Shown here: one piece after another, positions 24,201-35,008 of the stretch
Layout of the letters: every line of letters begins with the position of its first letter
Position numbering within the stretch: the first letter of the stretch is position 1
DNA from: Dryomyza anilis
Taxonomy: Eukaryota; Arthropoda; Insecta; Diptera; Dryomyzidae
NCBI GenBank assembly: GCA_951804985.1
Contig: OX638134.1
Coordinates: 3,410,001-3,474,000 of the forward strand
DNA length: 64,000 bases
Reading direction: 5' to 3'
The notes under the pieces: generated by a model
Database searches by the model: none
What the model was told of the DNA's origin: nothing
Seen by the model: the letters and a program-made list of their open reading frames with translations, nothing else
Position numbers and translations under genes: made by a program

Positions 24201-25680
24201 TTATAAAAATCACAAATAAAAAATATATATATATATATTAAAAATATATTTTTATTATAAAAAAATCATAAATTATTAAAAAAGAAATCTAAACTCCCCT
24301 GATCGCTTTTACTATGACTTTTGCCAAATACGCATTTTATATCACTTTGTATCAACTTTAACTTATGACAGTTTTTACATAAATTTAACGATGCAAAACT
24401 GGTGCTGTTTATATCTTCATTCGCAACTTAGAAACAAATTGAAACTTTTGTTATTTGCGATTTATTATTTATTTATTATATTTGTCTCAGGCAACACAGT
24501 GCGCCATAAATACCAGCTGACGGTTTCTCGTTTGTGTTTCTTTATGGCCATTAAATGGCAAAGTCATGGCTAAGAAGGTGGCAGCCACGTTTGACGTTTT
24601 AGGCATAAATCGCGCGTTTATTACGACAAAATGTATCTGATCATTTCTTAGTTGTTCTCGTTTTTATTCTATACTTTTTCTCTTTCTTATTCTATACTCT
24701 CTCTTTTTTCACGCTATCACTATCTCTTTCAGTCATACTCATTGCCTGTTAGTTGTCACTGAGAGTTGGGTTTTTTTTCGTCTCACACATACTACAACTG
24801 CCGGAAACGAGAACGCATTAAAGCCAACGATTTCAAACAAAAATACGCTAAATGGCAGCATGTTGTCGCTGCTGTTGTTAGCCTGGTTAAGTGTGGTATT
24901 TTTTGTTGTTTTTGGTGTTGTTGCTCTTGCTGTCGCAGCAATAAACCAAATAAAGTCAACACATTTTGCGGTGCGCTGTCGACTTTGTTATGTGCGCCAT
25001 AAAAAAAAAATAAAGAATAATAAAAAACAAAAATAAAAACAGCACAACAAAAAGTAAACAAACTTTGCCGCAAAACTTTTGGCTTGCTTTGTTTTGGCTT
25101 AAATAAATCTTCAAGCGCAATAAACGCGGCACAAAAATCGAAAAACAATTGCGTTGCCTTGCAGTGCAGCTGACAAGCGAAAATGAATTAAATTTAAAAA
25201 GAAAAAGATTTTTAATTTTTATAGCAAAAAATAAGGAAATAAAATAAAATTTAAATAAAAATTATTAACTAAAAACAAATAGAAAAATACAAAATTTCGC
25301 ATAAATTAAAAAAAAATCTTTTAAATTTACAAAAATTTAAACTACTTCTTTCAAAAATGAAGATGGCTTTTAATGGAAGCCGAAATATTGGAAAGTAATA
25401 AAAGTATTAAAAATACAAAAAATATTTTTTTTAAATTGAGTCTAATATAAAAACCATATTATTGAACATGTTTACAAAAATAATAGAAAATTAAATAATT
25501 TGGGCAGAAAAATCAATATGTTTTCCCATTCTGAAATTATTAAACAGCAAAAAACAAATGCGATCGATTTGAGTATTCTATAGTAAAAGATAAAGAATTA
25601 TCAAAAAAAAACTTATAAAAAAAACAAAAATCACACATTACAATACAATGTTCATATAACTATTTTATATTCTATAATAA
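24201..25680. other. single-copy stretch, no gene identified
   Basis: Starts with an AT microsatellite (about 24223-24240). A less AT-rich island lies at 24380-25170 with GTTGTTGCT runs. A 60-codon ATG frame at 24391-24573 (plus, A at -3) and a 118-codon minus frame opening at TTG lack supporting features. A-rich from 25180. Confidence 0.45.
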
Positions 25681-26470
25681 TTTCACAACAACCGATTTGG
25701 TTAAATTAATTTCCGTCACTTTAAACCAATTTGTATTATAACTTTAAATCTTCTAATCTTTAAAATAGTTTTAAATAATTTTTAAAGTTTATTTAAACTA
25801 CTTAAGTACTTCATGTAATTACATTTAAATGCTTTAAAACACTTTCAATTGCTTTCCATATATATCAATTGCATTCAATTACTTTCAATTTCTATCAATT
25901 ATATAGATTTTTTTATTTCAACCGATTTTAATCTATTCATTCAATTATTTTCAACTTACGTCAATTACTTAGATCTATTTTAAATCACTTTCAATCAATT
26001 TCAACTGCTTTCAATCATTTTCAATTATTTTCGATAACTTTCAACTTCACTTTTATGTTTGATTTTTTTTATATATTTTTATATATATTGAAACAATTAA
26101 TTTCAACAACTTTCAATCATTTTCAACTACTTTCAACATTAATTTTTTAAATAATTTTTACGAACATCTTACTCAACAAAAATATTGAAACAATTTGATC
26201 TGTTGTTGCATTAATTGCATTCATATTAAATATTATATACAAAAATAAATCACGTCCAACTAATTTAATTTAGTTTCAGCTACTTTAAAGCAGTTTCAAC
26301 TGCTTTCAATCATTTTTTTATTTATTTTTTATTTTATTTTATTCTTTTTATTTGCTTTCAATCATTTTCAACCAATTTTTGAAACTACGTAAATCATTTT
26401 GAACTACGTATATCATTTTTATTCATATTCAATTTTTTCGAACGTTTTCAACTATTTTTGATTAGACTAC
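25681..26470 (+). repeat. TTTCAAC-motif repeat region IV
   Basis: Degenerate continuation of region III after a 1.5-kb gap, with TTTCAATCA/TTTCAACTA motifs and no clear long unit. It ends at the transposon copy at 26485. Confidence 0.7.
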
Positions 26471-26484
26471 TTTAGTACGGGAAC

Positions 26485-27060
26485 CTGGGGTAAAGTAAAG
26501 TGGGACACGTTTTGACTTTCGTCCAAAAAGTACATTTGAATATTTTTTAAAAGTCTTTTGAAAATTCTATTCCATAGACTGTTTCATGATCTAATTTTTT
26601 GCTTTAAAATAATACGATTTATAAGCCTTTTTAAATGATTTTTGAGCGGTTTTTCCAAACAGCTCAATTTCGGACTTTTTGAAAAATGTTGGGGTAAAGT
26701 GGGAAATTTCAAAAATTTTACCAAAATGCTTTTTTAGTCTTTCTAAAAATGGTGCATTTACGCTTAGTCAGAATATTCTGAGTGGCAAATGGACAACATG
26801 TGTAGTTAACAGTCGTCAAGCTCACAAATTTCAAGTTTACAAGCCATTTGCGGATATGGCAGTTCACTGAATTGTCAAATTCTTCGGAATTTCATTCAAG
26901 CAAATTGTACAAAAGTCTTCTTCTGATGAAGTTGAAGAATATTTACCGATTTATTATATTTACTACTGTTAAAAATTTTTTAAATTACGTTTTCCACTTT
27001 ACCCCAGAAAGTGTTTCCCACTTTACCCTAATGTCGCAATTGGAACATAATTTCGCACTA
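26485..27060. mobile_element. inverted-repeat DNA transposon family (GGGTAAAGTGGGA), copy A
   Basis: The left end carries CTGGGGTAAAGT followed by AAAGTGGGACACG (26485-26510). The right side carries the inverted motifs CCACTTTACCCCAG (26993-27006) and CCCACTTTACCCT (27017-27029), and there is an internal copy at 26691-26704. Copy B at 46695-48366 is homologous at both ends and in the middle, and homology continues about 30 bp past the last inverted motif, so these motifs are partly subterminal. A decayed zinc-finger-like frame lies inside on the minus strand. Superfamily is unassigned; pogo/Tigger-like elements with PHD-like fingers are one possibility. No target-site duplication was resolved. 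Confidence 0.7.
26790..26925 (-). pseudogene. decayed PHD-like zinc-finger fragment in transposon copy A
   Basis: Minus-strand translation gives a Cys-x2-Cys (CTIC, codons at about 26911-26900) followed, after a frame change near 26868, by a segment aligned to copy B: NCHIRK...VNLK...YTC. Copy B keeps a second Cys-x2-Cys and Val-His-Leu-Lys that are R and N in copy A. Together they fit the PHD pattern C-x2-C...C-x2-C-x4-H. Stops and a frameshift show it is broken. The plus strand also shows a conserved FQV-x2-PFA stretch before a shared stop, so the coding strand is not certain. Confidence 0.4.
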
Positions 27061-28170
27061 TGGTTGGGCAGAAAGTGCTCGGAATGAACTGGTCTATCAT
27101 TATAAATTAGAAAATTGAGGAGATCCATAAACAAATTTTTAGAAAATCAAAGTCATAGTCAAAATTTGTATTTTTATTTTTTGTTAATAATGTACATTTT
27201 AAAATAGGGAAAATGACCCAATTAATTGTTGATATGGATGTAACAAACACCCTGTATAAAATTTAAATAATGCGGATGATAAGTTCAAGTAATTAGAAAA
27301 TATAAAAAAAAATAAACAAAAAGAATAATGAAAAAATAATGTAAAACAAAAAAAATTGAAAACGAAAATCTTTGTTTTTAAGATAAAAAGCATTTAATGT
27401 AAAAATAAAATAAAAAAAGAAAAAAACATTTGCTACGTAAGACATAAATTAAAAAGGAACAAACAAAATATAAAAAAAAACTAACAAAAAAAAAGATAAA
27501 AACAGAAATTAAAAAAATCTTGTCTTGTCTTGTTTTTTTTTTTTTTTTTTTTGTTCATTTCTGTAGTTATTTTTTTAAATAGTTATTTTTATATTTAAAA
27601 TAAAAATAAAATAATAAAAAAAAAACAATAAAAATTTAACAAAATTCGCACTAATTACAAAATTTGTTTTGAACATCAGCAGCACTAATGTAATTAAGTC
27701 GCAAGTCAACGGCAGCCATTCGCCTGTTTAAACTTTTAAAACAGCCGCCAGAATTTTAGACGTTACCCTCTTTCTCTAAAGCATCCCAAAGTATTTTTTC
27801 TTAATTTATATTTAAAACATGTTAAAAATACTTTTCAAGACATTACATCGACTGCGTCTTAAACATGTTTCGATAATTTCCATTAGACGCTATAATTAAT
27901 ATGCATGAGAATGCGTAAAATTATGTTTAAAATAAATAATTTTCTTAAACATGACACAGGAAAGTTTAGCACCAAAATTACTGCCTATTTAAGGTATCAA
28001 TCACTTTCGAAAAATATGTATGAAAGCTGTTAAAAAGACAATTAAATACTTTTTAATTCTTTCGATGAATTTTTACACTTATTTTCTGTAAATCCATCAC
28101 AACTCAAATAAAAATAAATTGCATAAATGTCACAATCATAAAATCTACATAATGTTGACAAAAAAAACAG
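27061..28170. other. A/T-rich low-complexity stretch, no gene
   Basis: A-rich at 27290-27520, a 20-base T run at 27533-27552 preceded by TTGTCTTGTCTTG, then ordinary AT-rich sequence. Confidence 0.6.
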
Positions 28171-28172
28171 CT

Positions 28173-28475
28173 ATGTCGATATTACATACAATACAAATTT
28201 GCATGCATCTAATTACCGACACTGTCTATTTGCATTTTTATAGCTGAAATACTAACAAATTAAATAAAAACCATACATTTTTTAATATCGACACTATGTC
28301 GGTATTGCATACAATGCAAATTTGCATACACCTAATTGCCGACACTATGTAATTTGTTTATTTATCAACTGAGATTATTGCTGCATGATATTAAAACCAT
28401 TTTTTCTCATTTGGGCACTATGTCGGTTTTACATGCAAGGCAGATCCCCATGCACCTAATTACCGACATTTTGTA
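28173..28475 (+). repeat. 123-bp palindrome repeat, array 1 (three units)
   Basis: Unit cores start at 28173, 28296 and 28420, spacing 123 and 124 bp. Each core has GTCG(G/A)TATTAC-like left arm, CATACA, GCATGCA-like centre, and TAATT(G/A)CCGACA right arm. These are older, diverged relatives of the ten-unit array at 31812-32980, sharing its period. Confidence 0.9.
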
Positions 28476-29400
28476 ATTTTTGCTTTTTTATGTAAATTTC
28501 TATTGAAATATATAACGCATGTTTTTAGACATATTTACGGTTCTTACTTATGTATATAAATCATTTTATTTAATATACCAATGGTAATTTTTTAAATTTA
28601 GTAATTTTGTGTAGCTCTCCTTTCATTTCAGTAGGCGTTTACGCAATAATTTGCCATTTACACCTGTCATTAGCCATAATGAAGTCAAGTCACAGTTGTT
28701 GCTCGCGTGTACTGTAATTAATTGTCTGCCAAACAAATCACTAAGCAAAATTACGAATTACTTAGTATCGACACAAAATTCGCATGTTTTACGGCAAACA
28801 TTAAATGAAACAAAATTTTGCATTTTTGCTTGACCCCCATTTAAGTCAACGAATGTATTTAATAATAAAGTAAGCTTAAATTAAACGTCAGCCTCAACTT
28901 TTGTGCAGCCCTTTGTTCAACTAGCCAACTAACCCAGTGCTTTTGGCACACAGTTGCAAACTTTGAAACTTCTTATAAATTATTAATAATGGTTAATAAT
29001 TAAATTGTTTGCAAAAAGTCACAACAAAGTTCGTCGTCGTGTCACTAAATAATTCATCAATTTTGTAGGCTTTATTGATTTCACGTATTGCGCGAAAGGA
29101 CATTGACCGAGCGTCGTGTGGTCGCACATTTTTGCAAATATATATTTTTATTGATTATTTTTCATGAACGTGCAAACGACAAAAGTGCAAAATTAATTAA
29201 GATTTACATTGTCGAGAGGGTTTCTGTGCTCCAGTGTATATAAGTATGTTTTGCAGGGCTGTCTGTCCGTCAGCGTGGGAAAATATATGAACTGTTGAAA
29301 TATTGTTATCTGCTTGGCAAATGGCAATTAATTCATGTCTAGTCTCGACGGCAGTGAAAACTTAAATGCAGCCATTATTTATTTCTGCTTTGCTAGCTGA
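28476..29400. other. single-copy stretch, no gene identified
   Basis: AT-rich unique sequence. A 60-codon frame at 28651-28833 opens at TTG. A less AT-rich patch occurs at 29020-29130. Nothing recognisable. Confidence 0.5.
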
Positions 29401-29727
29401 TACTACATGGCGTATGAGTGACATTTCACTCAGTGTATTTTATACAAATTAGAACGTTGAATGTGTGCTTAGAAGCGTTAAATATTTTTTAATGCAATAA
29501 TTAAATTATATTTATTGTTATATAAAATGTAAATTCAATTTAAAAAAAGTTTAAAAAATTATCGTATGAGTTGCAGCTTATTTTAATTATTTGGAGATTT
29601 TTGTATTTCAGTGGAAAGTTATTTTTATTTATTTAGATAAAACACTAATCAGTGTTAATTGAGTATTTTTTGTAAAAATAAAAATAAATCAGAAACGTGT
29701 ATTTTACGTGTATGCAGTGTTGCGGTT

Positions 29728-30490
29728 TACTGTGACGTATGAGTAACATTAATTTGTAACTCATGCTATAAATGCGAATAACTTGAGAAATAACATTTGC
29801 ATTGCTGAATTTTCAATGGACAATTTGAGCGAATATAATAAGTAATCTGAAATAATAGCAATGCTCTTAAGCAAAAATAGCATATGTTTATTTTTGCATA
29901 TAAAACAAAAAAAAAATTGAAAATTAATTTATAAAAACTGTATAATATTTTTATTAGCTGTAGAAAAGAAATAACAAATTTGCAATTATTAAGGATTTTT
30001 TATAAAAAAGAGAACAAAAACTTGAAGTATGTGAAGTGTTGTGGCAGTCTGTGGATATTAGTAATTTTGATACATATGTGTAATTATAAGTGGCAATATC
30101 AACAGATATTGCTAACTGTTTGTAGAGATTTTAATATCAAATTAAAGCTAGTATATCAAGTATTCTAAAAATATAATAGTGTACATAATTCAAAATTGCA
30201 TTTATTAAAAAATATATATTTAAGTAAAACGTTTTTGTTCTAAAGAAAATGACTAAACTGAGTTTATTTGGGATTTTGAGTATGAGTAACATTTTTAGAT
30301 ATCTCTTTCTATAAATGAAAATAACTAGGGAACCAACAAATGGATTAAAATGTTTGTAATGTCAACGTTAAGCTAATATAATAGGCAATCGGAAATTATA
30401 AAAGCATTCATTGACAAAACTAGCATATCTTAAAATTCTTTTAATTAAAAAAATATGTTAATAAAATTTCAATTTCTAGTATTTTTATAA
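29728..30490 (+). repeat. two diverged copies of a dispersed repeat headed by (GACG)TATGAGTAACATT
   Basis: Copy 1 begins TGACGTATGAGTAACATT (29733-29750); copy 2 begins GAGTATGAGTAACATT (about 30278). Shared landmarks follow in order: CTATAAATG(C/A)GAATAACT, then (G/C)TAATATAATA(A/G)G and AA(T/A)AGCATAT-like motifs. A third weak head lies at 29412. The same head appears elsewhere on both strands. Confidence 0.6.
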
Positions 30491-31811
30491 AGAAAAATTG
30501 CTAAGAAATGTATGCAACATTCAATAAAACCTTATATTATGTACATTGAAAAAGCTTTCTTTATGCTGATTAACTTTCAATATATCATAGTGGCAATTTG
30601 TACTGCAGACAGTGCAAAGACGCAGAAGTGCAACAGACTCCTAATGGAACCACAAGAACTGTACGAATCAAATGTCAACATATAAGTTGAACAAGGCAAT
30701 AAAATGGTATACAAAGTAGAAGAAAAATACTAAAAGAACCAAAAGATGTAGAACAGAAGAACGCATTTGATATCAAGACTTCTGAGTATCACTTACAACA
30801 GACAGCATCATATAGAAACAAAGTCTTATTCTACTCAGAATCACTTTGCATGACATTAGGAAGTGCATTTCAGCTAACATAATATGATTTTTACTTCATT
30901 TTTATAGTTTTATTTAAAAGTTTAAAATATTTGCGAGAATTATAATAAAAAAAGAGAAAACCAAATAAATAAAAAAGAAATTAAAATGAATTTATTAAAA
31001 TGAATTTGCAATCCTTTTTAAAACTATATTAATTGCATTATTTAAAAAAAAAATAATTTAATTAAACGTATAAATATATTGTTTTAAAATTTAATTTTTT
31101 TTTTTTAAATCCAAGAATTGCAATGTTCAATTCTAAGTTTTTTGGCATGCAGCCGTTTTAAACACTCTGCTAGTTTTTGAAATATCAAAAAATGAAATAC
31201 AAACATATTATTAGTAAAAGATATAAAAGAACGTATTTGCAACATGGCACTTTAATTGCTGCTTGTTTGTCCTGTGCCAGGATATAGCAGCGGTTGTTGT
31301 GGCTGCTGACGTTAGCAATTGCAATGCATTTGTATGAGGTTCAGAACAATTTAATAATTTATGTATGCAGGTCACGTAAACGCCAACACAAAACGCGCAT
31401 TTATTAACACTGACTGAATGCTTTTAAATATTTGTTAATTTGCTAAAAATAGGCTAAATTGAAAATTTCAAAAAAAAATATATAAAAAATAATTGAAAAA
31501 TATATAAAAAAATAATTGAAAAATTATAACAAAACTTTGCAAAAATCCAAAAAAATCATAAAATTAACTAATAAATGCAAATTAAAAACATAAATTCATA
31601 ATTAAAGCAATTAAAATTCTTTTCACAAGTAACAATAATTTCATGTACCGTAAATGTACTGTATTTCGACACTCTAAAGAATAAGTTTTAACTATTTTAA
31701 TATTTTATTAAACATTTATATGTGCTTTGATTATAATTATTTGATTTTAAAAACATATATAAAATTTCTGACTGATTGAGAGACTTTAATATATTTTAAA
31801 GTTCAACACTT
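30491..31811. other. single-copy AT-rich stretch, no gene identified
   Basis: Includes a less AT-rich segment at 30590-30860 without a long frame and A-rich tracts at 31470-31620 with a short tandem (ATATATAAAAAATAATTGAAA type) near 31480-31520. Confidence 0.55.
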
Positions 31812-32980
31812 ATGTCGGAATTACATACAAGTCAAAAATACATGCACCTAATTGCCGATACTATGTAATATTTTATTTATATAGTACAACGAAATACAAT
31901 GAAATTCATATTTTTCGAATTTTGACACCTATAACGGAATTACATACAGGTCAAATATGCATGCACTTAATTGCCGACACTTTGTAATTTGTTTAATTAT
32001 ATAGCTTAGATACTTCTTAATACAATGAAATTATTTTTTTCCTAATTTTGACTCCAATGACGGAATTACGTACACGACAAATATGCATGCACTTAATTGC
32101 CGACACTTTGTAATTTGTTTAATTATATAGCCAGATAATGTTTAAAACAATGAAAGACATCATTTTCAAATTTTGACAAATTTTGAATTAAATACGCGTA
32201 AAATATTCATGCATTTAATTGCCGACACTTCGAAATTTGTTTATTTATATAGTTCGAGATGCTAAATATAACGAAATCTATTTTTTAAAAATTGAAATCT
32301 ATGTCGGAATTACGTACATGTCAAATACACATGCAGTTAATTGCCGTCACTATGTAATTTGGGTTATTTTTATAGCTCAGATACTCGTAATACAATGAAA
32401 TTCATTTTTTTTCTAGTTTTGACACATATGTCGGATTTACATATAGGTCAAATATGCATGCACGTAATTGCCAACACCTTGTAATTTGTTTTTATAATAG
32501 CACAGGTAACGATTAATACAATGAAAGACATAATTTTCAAATTTTGAATTCTATGACGGAATTACATACAGGTGCACCTATTTGCCGACACTTCGTAATT
32601 TGTTTATTTATATAGTTCAGATAATGCTAAATATAACGAAATCTATATTTTTTTTATAAATTTTAACACCTATGTCGGAATTACGTACATGTCAAATATA
32701 CATGCACTTAATTGCCGACAGTTTGTAATTTCCTTTTTTTAACAGCGCAGATAATGCTTAGTACAATAAGCAATATTCTTCTGATTTCAACACCTATGAC
32801 GGAATTACATACAGGTCAATTATGCATGCACCTAATTGCCGACACTTTGTTATTTGTTGATTTATATAGCTCAGATATTGCTTAATACAATGAAATTCAT
32901 ATTTTTCTAATTTTGACACCAATGTCGGAATTACATACAGGTCAATTATGCATGCACCTAATTGCCGACACTTTGTTATT
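31812..32980 (+). repeat. 123-bp palindrome repeat, array 2 (ten units)
   Basis: Cores start at 31812, 31931, 32057, about 32181, 32301, 32428, 32553, 32672, 32796 and 32922; mean spacing is 123 bp (range 119-127). The roughly 60-bp core reads GTCGGAATTAC, then ATACAGGTCAAATATGCATGCAC, which is interrupted here as ATACAGGTCA / AATATGCATGCAC, then TAATTGCCGACACTTTGTAATTT. TGTCGGAATTA and TAATTGCCGACA form a near-perfect inverted repeat with a loop of about 25 bases. Unit 4 has lost the left arm; unit 7 lacks most of the centre. The inter-core part is more variable in sequence and length. The minus-strand frame at 32794-33096 only repeats because two units are 126 bp apart. Confidence 0.95.
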
Positions 32981-33840
32981 TTCATTTTTTTAATATGTAA
33001 ATATTTTTCAAATATGTTTTTAATAAAATTCATCAAAATAACGAAATTAGAAACAGCTGTCGGAGTGTGTATCATTTTCCTTAATATATGCCACAATTTT
33101 CATTAAAAACATATTTGAAAATTTCAAATTTTAACACAATTCAATTCAATTTCATGCCATGCACTACATGACAGGCAACAAACAGCATATGGCCCAAATG
33201 CGCAATTAGCCAACTAAAAACAGCAGCACCAGCCACCGACGAAAAAAATGCCTAAAACCATACTAAAATTACAGCCAAATTTCGAGCTAATTTGTTGCCA
33301 AAAGCAATTGCAATTATTATACGGGACATATAGGGCGGCGGGGGTGATGTGGTGGGACGTAGTACTTTTGGTACTGCGGAACATGTTTGCATTTTGTATG
33401 CGGCACTGATGATTGATTTGCATGAATTATTGATGAGTCGTAGGCTGGTTGCATTTCCGCAATCATTAAAAACGGCAGTAACAGCAAAACTAGTAGCAGC
33501 AATATTTAGTAATAGGACAAAAAGTGCCCCACGTTATACAAATTGCTGTTGATACTTTGTGCAGTGCTGATGTTGCTGCTGGTTTTGATTTGACTGGCTG
33601 ATGACGTTGACATCGTACTACAATTTATGGCCCATTGAATACGCGGTTCTATGCAAACAATTTCCGCACAACAACTAGCGAGGCACAACATGTGCGGTAA
33701 GTCATGTTCGTACGTTATATGTAGGGTTTAGAGCCAACCAGTGCTACCTACCATTTTGGGGAAAAAGCAATTAGTGCTTTAGGTGAAATCTACAATGTTG
33801 TTCAATTACTCAACAAATTAGGATATTTTTCTTTTATTAC
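32981..33840. other. single-copy island, no gene identified
   Basis: A less AT-rich stretch. Short frames on both strands (plus 33349-33552 opening at GTG; minus 33691-33506 opening at ATG, Ser/Ile/Asn-rich) have protein-like composition but no recognised motif. A consensus donor GTAAGT follows GTGCG at 33697. No complete exon structure was established. Confidence 0.4.
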
Positions 33841-34790
33841 AAAATGTTAACTTGCCACTAAAATTAAAAATGTCATTAATAATTTTATACAAATTAATTT
33901 TTGCGCTAAAAATTAAATATTTAAATAAAAATTAGATTTTTAACTAAGAGTTCAAATTTTCCATAAAAATTTAATTTTTCGCTAACAATTTGATTTCAAT
34001 GAAATACTCCACCTTTCACTAAATATTCAATTTTTGATTAATAATTAAAATTCTCATTGAAAATTCAAATTTTCAATACAAAATCACAATTTATCACAAA
34101 AATTCAATTTATCATTCAAATTTAAATTTTTTACTAAAAATTTCATTTTCTACTAAATTAATTCATTATTCACTCAAATTTCGAAATTTCACTCAAAATT
34201 ACAATTGTCACTCAAAATAAAATTTTTACTCACGATTCAAATTCTCACTCAAAATTCAATTTCGCACTCAAAGTTATTTTTCTTATGAAAAATTCACTTT
34301 TTTCCTGAAAATTCAATTTATCATTTAAAAATTAAAATTTTCCCTCAAAATTAAATGTTTTACTCAAAATTCAATTTTTACTCAAAATTGAAATTTTTAT
34401 TCAAAAGTAAATTTTTACTTAAAATCCAATAATAAAATAAAAAAAAACTGAGTTTTCAGTTCACTCAAAATTACATTTTTCACTCAAAATTCCATATTTC
34501 ACTCAAAATTAAAATATGTACTCAAAATTAAATTTTTCACTCAAAATTGAAATTTTTACTCAAAATTAAATTTTTTACTCAAAATTAAAATATTTACTCA
34601 AAATTCAAATTTTTACTCAAAATTGAAATTTTTACTCAAAATTAAATTTTTACTCAAAAAAAAAAAAAAGACAGTTTTTCAGTCTTAATTCAATTTTTTC
34701 CGCAAAATTGAAATGTTTACTCAAAATTACATTTTTCACACAAAATTAAATTTTTCACTCAAAATTTAATTTTTCAACAAAATTCCAATT
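33841..34790 (+). repeat. 19-bp tandem array, CACTC subtype
   Basis: Degenerate at the left, regular from about 34180 with CTCAAAATT(C/G)AAATTTTTA units. Includes an internal duplication in which an A-rich tract ending in CAGTTTTTCAGTC-like sequence appears near 34440 and 34670. Confidence 0.88.
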
Positions 34791-34828
34791 CTTGTGCTAT
34801 CTCAACGACTGATCACTGTTCCACTTAC

Positions 34829-34997
34829 CTTGTAGCAAATGCAAAATATCGCATCGCAACCATTCGAAAAACATGTCAATCGGGCGAACCCACTGCAAAA
34901 TTCATATTCATGCGATTAACGTCGAGGTTGTGTGGGTGTTGGCGGTGGTGGAGCTGGTTGCGTGGGCGGCGGAGTTTGGCGGTACGAGTGGCATAAC
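34829..34997 (-). other. candidate spliced exon (169 bp), product unrecognised
   Basis: On the minus strand, a pyrimidine-rich tract ending TTTCCTTTTTAG (AG at 34999-34998) precedes the segment, and it ends in CAAG at 34829 followed by GTAAGT (34828-34823), a full donor consensus. The first 28 codons of the frame starting TAT at 34995 use mostly C or G in third position (GCC, CTC, CGC, AAC, CAG, CAC), unlike the surroundings. However, all three frames contain a stop inside the segment, this frame at 34878-34876. It could therefore be the end of a coding region followed by a 3' UTR intron, an untranslated exon, or a non-coding RNA exon. Chance matches to splice signals are common in this composition. 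Confidence 0.35.
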
Positions 34998-35008
34998 CTA
35001 AAAAGGAA

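Noticed and set aside
24792..25148. 118-codon minus frame in a less AT-rich island
   Set aside because: It opens at TTG, the first ATG comes only near the end, and no splice acceptor lies upstream.
31812..32980. CRISPR-like array of conserved repeats with variable spacers
   Set aside because: Core and linker are about 60 bp each, linkers are related to one another, no cas genes are present and the context is eukaryotic. It is a tandem repeat with a conserved core.
32794..33096. 100-codon minus frame with a duplicated peptide (KCRQLGACIIDLYVIP)
   Set aside because: The last two 123-bp-type units are 126 bp apart, which keeps the frame by chance; other units break it.
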